A DNA stretch of 64,000 nucleotides from DASWNP01 sp036399175 (lineage in GTDB: Bacteria; Acidobacteriota; Blastocatellia; Pyrinomonadales; Pyrinomonadaceae). Each line of letters opens with the position of its first letter. Position 1 is the stretch's first letter. The stretch is taken from positions 223,716 to 287,715 of the forward strand of contig DASWNP010000059.1 in the NCBI GenBank assembly GCA_036399175.1, in the 5' to 3' direction. Under the pieces are notes generated by a model. The model was not told the origin of the DNA and did no database searches. It saw nothing but the letters and a program-made list of their open reading frames with translations. This document shows positions 53,462 through 61,861 of this stretch, piece by piece. The position numbers were made by a program, and so were the translations under genes.

Positions 53462-53583
53462 GTCTACTCTCGTTTCTCCCCTTCCCCCTTGAGATTTTCG
53501 CTGTGAGTTACACCTTAGTTTCTTCTCCCAATGACGTACGAGCATCCGAGATTTTGTTTAACTCCAAACCTTGCGCTTCCCGC

Positions 53584-54261
53584 TCACGCCTCGCTCATCG
53601 CCACGACGCGCATGCGCCGAAGGATTTTCGCAAGCTCGATGCGCCCGCGATTGATGCGCGACTTGACCGTCCCTTCGGGTATCTTCAAAAGCTCGACTAT
53701 CTCCTGATAGCTCAATTCTTCTATGTCTCGCAGGATGACGCAGGTGCGAAGGTCTGACGGCAGCTTGTCGATTCCGGCCTGCACCTGGCTGCCAAGCTCT
53801 CGGCGCTCCATCTCCTTCTGCGGCGAGATGCCCGAGGCGTGCAGGTGATAGGTGTGACCTTCGAGGTCTTCGGCCTGCGAGTCGTGGGGCGCGCGCTGGC
53901 GGCGTCGGTAGTCGTCGATAATCAGGTTGCGCGCCAGACGCATGAGCCAGTTCTGCAAGTCGCCCTGCTTGGGGTCGTACTGTTCCAAAGAACGATAGAC
54001 GCGGACGAAGACCTCCTGCGTCAAATCCTCTGCCGCGTCGGTGCGCGAGGTGAAGCGGTAGGCGAGGTTGTAGATGCGGCGTGAGTAGGTCGAGACAATC
54101 TCCTCCCACGCCGCGCCGTCGCCCGCGCGACACCTTCTCACCAAGTCAGCCCCTTCACCGACAGTCAATGCTTTCGCTGCTCCCACCCTCGCCCCGTCCT
54201 GTCTCCCGCCCGGCTCTGACAAAAAAAGAGTTTCGGCGGGTGGTGAAAACCCCCTCGTCAC
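53584..54261 (-). CDS. ECF sigma factor (RpoE/SigW-like)
   Basis: A 225-residue protein. Region 2 (about 45-110: EIVSTYSRRIYNLAYRFTSR, TDAAEDLTQEVFVRVYRSL) and region 4 (about 165-215: LPSDLRTCVILRDIEELSYQ, IVELLKIPEGTVKSRINRGR) are complete. The first about 30 residues are not conserved, so the true start may be later. It is paired with the double zf-HC2 anti-sigma gene 120 bases downstream, the usual membrane-controlled arrangement, and its own promoter is probably an autoregulated one. Confidence 0.9.
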   Translation of the reverse strand: MTRGFSPPAETLFLSEPGGRQDGARVGAAKALTVGEGADLVRRCRAGDGAAWEEIVSTYSRRIYNLAYRFTSRTDAAEDLTQEVFVRVYRSLEQYDPKQGDLQNWLMRLARNLIIDDYRRRQRAPHDSQAEDLEGHTYHLHASGISPQKEMERRELGSQVQAGIDKLPSDLRTCVILRDIEELSYQEIVELLKIPEGTVKSRINRGRIELAKILRRMRVVAMSEA

Positions 54262-54604
54262 ACGGGCATTACGACAGGCCGACGGCTAAAGTTCCCTCGA
54301 TACAGAAATTAAGGAAAGCAAGGGAAAAAGGGGAAATGGGGTGAAAAGGGAAGCGAACGCGCGACCAGAGAGAGCGTCTTCCAGCCTATCCGCGAGCCTG
54401 TTTCCCGTTCACCAACTCACCCTTTTTCAACGCTTAAGCTTCCGGCTCGTGCCTTGCGCGGCGCTGGCGAACTATTATAGCCTTGCATCTGCTCCACCAT
54501 ATCTTGTGTTTTTTCGTCCGGCGAAGTCAAACGCGCCGAAGAGAAGAGGGCAGACGTGGCGCGGAGCGTCCATCTGATGGTCGTTCTCCGGATTCGAGAG
54601 AGGT
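54262..54604. other. Divergent intergenic region
   Basis: 343 bases between the sigma factor and the flippase-like gene. It should carry both promoters. GGGTGAAAAGGG-like purine tracts are present; no gene, tRNA or strong hairpin seen. Confidence 0.4.
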
Positions 54605-55678
54605 TTGCGCAAATACCTTAAATTCACGATTTTGACTCTGGTGGCCGTCGCCGTGCTCTGGTGGTTCGGGCGCGACCTCGATTGGGTCGGCGTGCGCGCG
54701 GCGCTGGGGCGCTCGGACTGGCGTTTCATCGCGGCGGCTGTCGCGGTCGTCAGCGCCATCTACGTGATGCGCGCTTTTCGCTGGCGCGCTTTTCTTGCGC
54801 CGCTCGCAGAGGGCGTGAGCCTGCGCGAATTGTTTGCGGCGACGACGGTCGGCTTCGGCGCGGTCTTTCTTCTCGGACGAGCCGGAGAAGTGGTGCGACC
54901 GGCTTTCCTCAGTCTGCGCGAGCGACGCGTGAGCGCGGGCGCGTCTTTCGTGACGATTGGCGTCGAGCGCATCTACGACATGTCGGCGATAGTCCTGATG
55001 TTCGCGGCCAACCTGCTCGTCTTTCGCGCGCCGGGCGGCGGCGACGCGGCGGCCTACGCACGCGTCCGCGCGGGCGGCTTCATTCTTCTGCTGTTGGCCG
55101 TCGGCGGAATCGTCGCGTTGATACTGTTTCGACGCTACGCCGACACTGTTATCGGCGCGCTTGAACGTCTGTTCGGGCGCGGCGAGGGAATCCTCGCGCG
55201 CGCGGGAAAAATCCTGACAGGCATTCTTGCGCAGCTTGCGCGCTCGCTCAGCGTGTTGACGGATGCACGCGCGCTGCTCGTGACGGTCGGGTGGACGGCG
55301 CTCATCTGGCTGGCGATTCTGGCGGCCAACGCGCTGGTACTGCGCGCGTTCGGATTGAGGCTCGGCATCAGCGCGACGATTTTTATGCTGGGCTGGTCGC
55401 TCGTCGGCTCGCTCGTGCCGACGCCGGGCGGCGCTGCCGGGACGTATCACCTGGCGACGGCCTACGGGTTGATGTTTCTCGGCGTCTCAGAGACCGAGGC
55501 CAAAGCGACGGCCATCGTGCTTCATCTGGTCGTCTTCAGCCCCGCCGTCTTCTTCGGGCTCTACTATTTCCTGCGCAGCGACGTGAGCCTCGCGCGCCTG
55601 CGCAATCTCGCCTCGACGGAAGAGGCGGAAGACGCCGAGCCGAAGCAGGAGCGCATCCACGCTGCCCCCGTCGCTTAA
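54605..55678 (+). CDS. YbhN/UPF0104-type flippase-like membrane protein
   Basis: A 357-residue protein with about eight membrane helices. The start is TTG 54605, after GAGAGAGG. The pattern FRWRAFLAPLAEGVSLRELF, then GFGAVFLLGRAGEVVRPAFL and GVERIYDMSAIVL, is typical of the lysylphosphatidylglycerol-synthase transmembrane/UPF0104 family. The segment LVPTPGGAAGTYHLATAYGL is its second signature. It lacks the catalytic soluble domain of MprF, so lipid transfer or flipping is the likely role. It is followed by an 8-mer palindrome. Confidence 0.85.
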   Translation: MRKYLKFTILTLVAVAVLWWFGRDLDWVGVRAALGRSDWRFIAAAVAVVSAIYVMRAFRWRAFLAPLAEGVSLRELFAATTVGFGAVFLLGRAGEVVRPAFLSLRERRVSAGASFVTIGVERIYDMSAIVLMFAANLLVFRAPGGGDAAAYARVRAGGFILLLLAVGGIVALILFRRYADTVIGALERLFGRGEGILARAGKILTGILAQLARSLSVLTDARALLVTVGWTALIWLAILAANALVLRAFGLRLGISATIFMLGWSLVGSLVPTPGGAAGTYHLATAYGLMFLGVSETEAKATAIVLHLVVFSPAVFFGLYYFLRSDVSLARLRNLASTEEAEDAEPKQERIHAAPVA

Positions 55679-55680
55679 GA

Positions 55681-55737
55681 ATTGATTCATTGGTTCATCG
55701 GTTCATTGAATCAATGAAAAAATGAATCAATGATTCG
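55681..55737. repeat. Octad-phased palindrome
   Basis: Units of 8 bases (ATTGATTC, ATTGGTTC, ATCGGTTC, ATTGAATC, AATGAAAA, AATGAATC, AATGATTC). The first and last parts are complementary, as in the heptad elements, but with period 8. Confidence 0.75.
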
Positions 55738-55785
55738 ATTTCTGGTCGCTGTTTTACTAATTCTGTCCGGCTGGAGTGGGTTCGT

Positions 55786-56268
55786 ATGAAATGCCCGTTC
55801 TGCGGTTATCTGGAGGACAAGGTGGTCGATTCGCGCGAGTCGCGGGAGGGCGAGGCGATTCGGCGCCGGCGCGAGTGCCTGCGCTGCGAGCGACGTTTCA
55901 CCTCCTACGAGCGCATCGACGAAATCCCGTACATGGTGATTAAGAAGGACGGGCGGCGCGAGCCTTTCGACCGCAACAAGGTCATGGCCGGACTGCTGCG
56001 CGCCTGCGAGAAACGCCCCGTGCCCTCGGCCAAACTCGACGCCATCGTCAACTCGGTCGAGAAGTACGTGCAGGAATCGCCCGAGCGCGAGCGCCCGACG
56101 AGCCGCATCGGCGAGATGATTATGCGTCGCCTGAAAGAACTCGACAAAGTGGCCTACGTCCGCTTCGCCTCCGTCTATCTTGAGTTCGAGGACGTAACCG
56201 AGTTCATGCAGGAACTCAAGACGCTCGTCCGCACGCGCTCCAACAGCCCTTCGGGGAAAAAGAGTTAG
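55786..56268 (+). CDS. nrdR: Transcriptional repressor NrdR
   Basis: A 160-residue protein of normal size. The zinc ribbon uses C3, C6, C31 and C34 (CPFCGY and CLRC). The ATP-cone domain spans about 48-138 (MVIKKDGRREPFDRNKVM). It represses ribonucleotide reductase genes according to dATP/ATP; no nrd gene is in the window. Confidence 0.96.
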   Translation: MKCPFCGYLEDKVVDSRESREGEAIRRRRECLRCERRFTSYERIDEIPYMVIKKDGRREPFDRNKVMAGLLRACEKRPVPSAKLDAIVNSVEKYVQESPERERPTSRIGEMIMRRLKELDKVAYVRFASVYLEFEDVTEFMQELKTLVRTRSNSPSGKKS

Positions 56269-56344
56269 TAAATCGTGAATCGTAAATCGTGAATAGATAG
56301 AAACCTGTCATTCACTATTCACCATTTACGATTCACGATTTACG
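56268..56344. repeat. Heptad palindrome upstream of hsp20, copy 1
   Basis: Word AATCGTG/AATCGTA. The first 42 bases (56268-56309) are identical to 56828-56869. The right arm is about 56312-56344. It begins at the last base of the nrdR stop codon. Confidence 0.9.
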
Positions 56345-56353
56345 TCTTTTCAA

Positions 56354-56821
56354 ATGATAAAAGCTGTGCAGCAAACTACCGGACTGACGCGGAGCGAGCT
56401 TGAGCGGCTGCGCGGGAGGGTGGAGCGTCTGCTGGCGGCGCTTGAGGAGGCGGCTGAGGAGATTGCGCCGCCCGTGCCGGGGGCGCTGCTTCCGCCGGTC
56501 GATTTGTGCGAGTCTGATGGTGCGGTGACGGTGCGTGTGGAGTTGCCGGGCGTGGAGGCAGAGATGTTGGAAGTGACTTTGACGAACACGCACCTTCGCA
56601 TCGCGGGCAGGAAAAAAAAGGGTGCACCGCGCGGGCGCGCCGTGCATCTATGTTCAGAGCGCAGCTACGGACATTTCAACCGCGTCATCCCCCTGCGCTG
56701 GCCTGTTCGCATCGCCGAGGCGACGGCGCACCTGCGCAACGGCGTGCTCACCGTCAGCCTGCCCAAGCTTAAAGATAGACGCGGCGCGGAGTTTAGAATT
56801 ACAGTGACGAGCGATGAATGA
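56354..56821 (+). CDS. Small heat-shock protein Hsp20
   Basis: A 155-residue protein with a helical N-terminus (about 1-40) and an alpha-crystallin domain (about 48-145). PPVDLCESDGAVTVRVELPG starts the domain, and LRNGVLTVSLPKL is the conserved A-x-x-x-n-GVL-type motif near its end. It is a chaperone that holds unfolded proteins. A C-terminal IxI motif is not obvious. The gene is bracketed by two near-identical heptad palindromes. Confidence 0.92.
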   Translation: MIKAVQQTTGLTRSELERLRGRVERLLAALEEAAEEIAPPVPGALLPPVDLCESDGAVTVRVELPGVEAEMLEVTLTNTHLRIAGRKKKGAPRGRAVHLCSERSYGHFNRVIPLRWPVRIAEATAHLRNGVLTVSLPKLKDRRGAEFRITVTSDE

Positions 56822-56827
56822 ACAGAC

Positions 56828-56904
56828 GTAAATCGTGAATCGTAAATCGTGAATAGATAGAAACCTGTCTTTTACTATTGACGATTTACGATTCACGATT
56901 TACG
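56828..56904. repeat. Heptad palindrome downstream of hsp20, copy 2
   Basis: Bases 56828-56869 equal 56268-56309; the right arms differ at a few positions. It ends 14 bases before the lon start, so it lies in the lon leader. Confidence 0.9.
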
Positions 56905-56918
56905 GCTTTAAGGATTTT

Positions 56919-59369
56919 ATGCCTGCAATCACAAATATCACAGAGGGTTTGGAGCCTGCGTCGGACGACGGCGGGAATGAGCAGCAGTTGCAGATTCCGG
57001 AAGTGCTGCCGGTCTTGCCTTTGCGCGATATCGTCATCTACCCGTTTATGATAGTGCCGCTTTTCGTCTCGCGCGAGCGTTCGATTCGCGCGGTGGACGA
57101 GGCTCTGGGCGAGAACCGAATGATTCTGCTCGCCTCGCAGAGAGACCTCGACAAAGAAGAGCCGACGGGCAGCGACCTCTACAGCGTCGGGACGGTGGCC
57201 GTCATCATGCGAATGCTGAAACTGCCGGACGGGCGCATCCGCATTCTCGTTCAAGGGTTGACGCGCGCGCGACTGGAATCGGTCGAAGAGGGCGAGTATC
57301 TGCGCGCGCGCCTGACCGTGTTGCAGGAGCCGCCCGCGCCGGAGCGTTCGCTCGAAGTCGAGGCGCTGGTACGGAACGTGCGCGCTTCGATGGAGAAGGC
57401 GGCCAACCTCGGCAAGAACATCTCGCCGGAGGTGATGGCGATTGTCGCCAACCTCGACGAAGCCGGAAGGCTCGCAGACCTCGCGGCCTCGAATCTTGAG
57501 CTGAAGGTCGAAGACGCGCAGAGCGTCCTCGACATCGCCGACCCGACCACGCGGCTGCGGCGCGTCAACGAGCTTCTCAACAAAGAGATTGAAGTCCTCA
57601 CCGTTCAGCAGGAGATAAACACGCAGGCGCGCGCCGACATCGACCGCTCGCAGCGCGAGTTTTACCTCCGCCAGCAACTCAAGGCCATCCAGACCGAACT
57701 CGGCGAGGGCAACGAGCTGGCCGAAGAGATTGCGCAGTTCAGAGACAAAATCGACCTCGCCGACATGCCGAAGGCAGCCGAAGAAGAGGCTCTGCGTCAG
57801 CTCAAAAAACTCGAACGCATGCACCCGGACGCCGCCGAGACGGCAACGCTGCGCAACTGGATGGAGATTATGACCGACCTTCCCTGGGCGAAAGCCTCGA
57901 AGGATAATCTCGACCTCCAGATTGCTCAGCAGATTCTCGACGAAGACCATTACGGTCTGGAGAAGGTGAAAGAGCGAATAGTCGAAGCGCTCGCCGTGCG
58001 TAAGCTGAAGGAGAAGCCGAAGGGCTCGATACTCTGTCTGGTAGGCCCGCCGGGCGTCGGCAAGACGAGCCTCGGGCGTTCGATTGCGCGCGCCCTCGAC
58101 CGTCGCTTCGTGCGCCTCTCTCTGGGCGGTCTGCACGACGAGGCTGAGATTCGCGGCCATCGTCGCACCTACGTCGGCGCGATGCCCGGTCGAATCATTC
58201 AGGCTTTGCAACAGGCGGGCACGAACAACCCGCTCATCATGCTCGACGAGATAGACAAGGTCGGCGCTGATTTTCGCGGCGACCCCTCTTCGGCTCTCCT
58301 CGAAGTGCTCGACCCGGAGCAGAACAACAGTTTCAGAGACAACTATCTGGGCGTCACCTTCGATTTGTCGAACGTCATGTTTATGACGACGGCCAACGTG
58401 CTCGACACGATTCAGCCAGCCCTGCGCGACCGCATGGAGGTCATCCAGCTCGCAGGCTACACCGAGGAAGAGAAGCTACAAATCGCGCGCCGACACCTTC
58501 TGCCCAAACAGCTCGAAGAGAACGGCATCGCCGCCAAGCACCTGCGTATCTCGAAGACGGCGCTCGCCGCCATCATCCAGCAGTACACGCAGGAGGCGGG
58601 CTTGCGACAGTTGGAGCGCGAAATCGGGAGGGTCTGCCGCAAGGTCGCCCGCCGCATCGCCGAGGGGCGCACCGAAGTCGTCAGCGTCACGCCGAAGAAC
58701 CTGCACGAATTTTTGGGCGCGCCGAAGGTGATGCCCGAAGAGATTCTGAAGAAAGACCAGATTGGCGTGGCGACGGGGCTGGCGTGGACGGCTGTCGGCG
58801 GCGACGTGCTCTTTATCGAGGCGCTCAGGATGAAAGGCAAAGGCGTGCTCGTCCTCACGGGGCAGCTCGGCGAGGTGATGCGCGAATCCGCACAGGCCGC
58901 CTTCTCCTACGCCAAAGCGCGCGCACGCGACCTCGGCATCCCCGAAGAGGATTTCAGCAACTACGACCTCCACATACACATCCCCGAAGGCGCGATTCCG
59001 AAGGACGGCCCCTCGGCCGGTATCACGCTGGCAACCGCGATGGTCTCCTCGCTCGCACAGCGCCCCGTCCGCAAAGACGTGGCGATGACCGGAGAAATCA
59101 CACTTCGAGGGAACGTTCTGCCCGTCGGCGGCGTGAAAGAGAAGGTTCTGGCGGCGCGGCGTGCGCGCGTCTCGAAGATTATCCTGCCGAGGCAAAACCG
59201 GCGCGACATGGAAGAAGTTCCCAAAGAGCTTTTCCGCGACATCCAGTTCGTCTTCGTCGATAACGTGACGGAGGTCTTCCGCGAGGCTCTCAAGGAGAAA
59301 GTTCAGCCCACGACCAACCCCGTCCCACGTCCGCCGAGGCTTCCGCAGGCGGCTGCGCCGAGGGTTTGA
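56919..59369 (+). CDS. lon: ATP-dependent Lon protease
   Basis: An 816-residue protease: the N-terminal substrate domain starts at LPVLPLRDIVIYPFM, a coiled-coil linker follows, the AAA+ module has Walker A GPPGVGKT (376-383) and Walker B IMLDEIDK, and the C-terminal serine protease has the catalytic dyad S699 (DGPSAG) and K740 (GGVKEKVL). It degrades misfolded and tagged proteins, and follows hsp20 in the same direction. The leader contains a long palindrome. Confidence 0.97.
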   Translation: MPAITNITEGLEPASDDGGNEQQLQIPEVLPVLPLRDIVIYPFMIVPLFVSRERSIRAVDEALGENRMILLASQRDLDKEEPTGSDLYSVGTVAVIMRMLKLPDGRIRILVQGLTRARLESVEEGEYLRARLTVLQEPPAPERSLEVEALVRNVRASMEKAANLGKNISPEVMAIVANLDEAGRLADLAASNLELKVEDAQSVLDIADPTTRLRRVNELLNKEIEVLTVQQEINTQARADIDRSQREFYLRQQLKAIQTELGEGNELAEEIAQFRDKIDLADMPKAAEEEALRQLKKLERMHPDAAETATLRNWMEIMTDLPWAKASKDNLDLQIAQQILDEDHYGLEKVKERIVEALAVRKLKEKPKGSILCLVGPPGVGKTSLGRSIARALDRRFVRLSLGGLHDEAEIRGHRRTYVGAMPGRIIQALQQAGTNNPLIMLDEIDKVGADFRGDPSSALLEVLDPEQNNSFRDNYLGVTFDLSNVMFMTTANVLDTIQPALRDRMEVIQLAGYTEEEKLQIARRHLLPKQLEENGIAAKHLRISKTALAAIIQQYTQEAGLRQLEREIGRVCRKVARRIAEGRTEVVSVTPKNLHEFLGAPKVMPEEILKKDQIGVATGLAWTAVGGDVLFIEALRMKGKGVLVLTGQLGEVMRESAQAAFSYAKARARDLGIPEEDFSNYDLHIHIPEGAIPKDGPSAGITLATAMVSSLAQRPVRKDVAMTGEITLRGNVLPVGGVKEKVLAARRARVSKIILPRQNRRDMEEVPKELFRDIQFVFVDNVTEVFREALKEKVQPTTNPVPRPPRLPQAAAPRV

Positions 59370-59529
59370 ACGCGAGGGGCGGCGGGAAGGCCGGACGACG
59401 CCCGAAGGCTTCCGCCGTCTCTACGGTTTCCCTCGTGTTTTCAGCGACTTAGAGGCGCTTGAAATTGTCGCAAATTCTTGTCCATCGGGCACAACCTCCG
59501 GCCTTCGGGAAGCATCTTTATTTACTCGC

Positions 59530-59578
59530 GCGAAGCGGTTTTTGATGGAAAAAAGAGCCGCTTCGCCTTTTCCATCAA
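59530..59578 (+). other. Interleaved inverted repeats: potential H-type pseudoknot
   Basis: A = GCGAAGCGG (59530-59538), B = TTGATGGAAAA (59542-59552), A' = CCGCTTCGC (59558-59566), B' = TTTTCCATCAA (59568-59578). The order A-B-A'-B' with perfect 9- and 11-bp complements allows a pseudoknot or two exclusive hairpins. It lies in the 440-base gap after lon, which has no gene. Confidence 0.7.
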
Positions 59579-59812
59579 TCGGATAGCGTTTGACACCCGG
59601 TAAAAGCGTGTGATAAGTATTGACGATGCCGACCGAGTCTCAGACGGCCTTTCGGCAGCTAAGCCTTCCGGGCAAAGACGTTTCAAATAACGCTTTGATG
59701 ATAAAAAGCCCCTCGCTTTAATTCATACAGTGGATGCCGCTCGTGTGGTCTGAATCGAACAAAAGGCCGCAATCGTGGATTCGCTTCAAGCAATTTTAAG
59801 GAGATCGACGAC

Positions 59813-61606
59813 TTGAAGACTACGAGCCTCCCCCGCTTTATCGCCCACGCCGCGCTCATCGCGGCCTTCGTCGCCCCAAGCTTCAACCTACAGGCACAAG
59901 TCCCTTCCATCTCAGCCCTGCGCAACACGGGCAACGAGGTTGAGGAGGCCGACCCGCGCGTGCAGCAGATTATCGCCCGCGCCGAGAGCCATTTCCGCCA
60001 GGGCAAGCTGAACCTTTCCGATAACAAGTTCGACGCGGCGCGCGAAGAGTTCGATAAAGCGGTCGATACGATTCTCGAATCCGGTCTGGACGTGCGCGCC
60101 AATCCGCGCCTGCGCGAGTTTTATCTCCAGCTCGTCGAGCGCGTCTACCGAGAGGAAGTCCCGCTCCAGCAGCTTCAACAGGAGCCTTCGACCACCGCCG
60201 GAGCGCCCGTCTACGTCGCGCAGACGCCGACCGCCGCGCCGAGCGGCCAGACGCCCGCGCCCACAGCCGTCGCCGCTATCCGTCAGGCAGGCTTCCGCGA
60301 ACAGAAGTTCGAGCCGTCGCCGCTCGACGAGTTGAGCCGCCTCGTGCTGACGGAAGAAGAGAAGAAGGTCGCGCCCGAAAAGGTCGCGGAGTTGGAAGAA
60401 GAAATCAACACGCTCGATTTTCGTTTCAAGTCGAACGCGCTCATTCAGCAGTATCTCAACTACTATCAGGGACGCGGACGCTCGACGATGGAGTCGGGTC
60501 TGCGCCGTTCGGGTCAGTTTATGACGATGGCTCGCCGCATCTTCCGTGAGGAAGGCGTGCCCGAGGACATCGCATGGCTCGGTCAGGTGGAGAGCGCTTG
60601 GCGTCCGACGGCTCGCTCGTGGGCTGCGGCCTCCGGCCTCTGGCAGTTCATCCCCGGCACGGGCGCGCGCTTCGGCCTGCGCCAGACCGCCTACGTTGAC
60701 GAGCGCAACAGCTTCGAGAAAGCCACGCGCGCCTCGGCCAAGTATCTTCGCTGGCTCGCCAACCGCTATCGAGGCAACTGGGAACTCGCCATCGGCGCTT
60801 ACAACACGGGCGAAGGCAACATCGACCGCGCCATCTCGCGCGCGGGCGTGGCCGATTTCTGGCAAGTCTACCCCTTCATCGCGCAGGAGACGCGCAACTA
60901 CGTCCCGAACATTCTCGCTACCATCATCATCGCCAAGAATCCTGAGAAGTACGGCTTCGGCAACATTCAGCGCATGGCTCCCCTCGAGCGCAGCTACGAC
61001 GTGGTGAGCGTGCCTTCGGCTACCAGCCTGCAACTCATCGCCAACCTGACCGACACGAGCGTCGATTACCTGCGCAGCATCAACCCTGAACTCAGACGCG
61101 ACGTGACACCGCGCGGCGAGTCTTACAACGTGCGCGTGCCCGCCGGACGCGGCAAGCAGATGGTCGCGCTTTTGCGCCGCGTGCCCGTCGAGCGTCGTGA
61201 GCAGATGGCGCGCGTGATTACAGTCTCGCCGGGCGAGAGCCTCGAATCGGTGGCGGCTCGCACGGGGACGAACGTCGCGCTGCTTCAGCAGTGGAACAAC
61301 GGAGTGGATTTGAACGCGGGCGGCAAGATTGTCGTTCCCGCCGGCTCAAACATTCGTCTGACGGGGCTGACGCGCACGCGCAGTAACACCCCGGCGGCCG
61401 TCGGCAGCAGCCTCGTCACCGTCCGCGCCAAAGCCGGTGAGACCATCGCACAGATAGCCGCGCGCTACGGCGCTTCCGCAGTCGAAGCCTCCAAGCTCAA
61501 CGGCGTCGCCGCCGATGCTCCCTTGCAGGCCGGACGCGAGGTTCGCATCCCCATGCAGGCGGCCTCCAACGGCGCGTCGTCAAGACCGGCAGCACGTCGC
61601 CGATAA
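59813..61606 (+). CDS. mltD: MltD-like lytic transglycosylase with LysM domains
   Basis: A 597-residue protein starting at TTG 59813 with AAGGAGA 9 bases upstream. Signal peptide about 1-24. An N-terminal helical region (about 40-180) is followed by an SLT domain with catalytic E260 in GQVESAW, and AASGLWQFIPGTGARFGL and GAYNTGEGNIDRAI. Three LysM-like repeats form the C-terminus (about 405-450, 465-510, 530-580). It cleaves peptidoglycan glycan strands and binds them through LysM. The Pro/Ala/Thr-rich stretch near 130-165 is a linker. Confidence 0.93.
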   Translation: MKTTSLPRFIAHAALIAAFVAPSFNLQAQVPSISALRNTGNEVEEADPRVQQIIARAESHFRQGKLNLSDNKFDAAREEFDKAVDTILESGLDVRANPRLREFYLQLVERVYREEVPLQQLQQEPSTTAGAPVYVAQTPTAAPSGQTPAPTAVAAIRQAGFREQKFEPSPLDELSRLVLTEEEKKVAPEKVAELEEEINTLDFRFKSNALIQQYLNYYQGRGRSTMESGLRRSGQFMTMARRIFREEGVPEDIAWLGQVESAWRPTARSWAAASGLWQFIPGTGARFGLRQTAYVDERNSFEKATRASAKYLRWLANRYRGNWELAIGAYNTGEGNIDRAISRAGVADFWQVYPFIAQETRNYVPNILATIIIAKNPEKYGFGNIQRMAPLERSYDVVSVPSATSLQLIANLTDTSVDYLRSINPELRRDVTPRGESYNVRVPAGRGKQMVALLRRVPVERREQMARVITVSPGESLESVAARTGTNVALLQQWNNGVDLNAGGKIVVPAGSNIRLTGLTRTRSNTPAAVGSSLVTVRAKAGETIAQIAARYGASAVEASKLNGVAADAPLQAGREVRIPMQAASNGASSRPAARRR

Positions 61607-61861
61607 AGACTCAGCCAGTCGTCCGGAGAAGATGGACGAAACGTCTGAACCCCTGACACTGACGAGCGCGCTTTCGTTGATTCAATCGATGAGCGCGCTC
61701 GTTGCTTTTTCCAACCTCAAGCTAGAACGAACGAGCCGAGCGCTCCGACCCCCTCCTCCGGCGCGCGTGACTCCGAGACGCACCCTCTCGCGCCTCGAAA
61801 ATTCTCGTCGAGAAAAAAGCGTCACAGCTTTCGACGAAGACGCAGGAGGGAATTCCTCACC

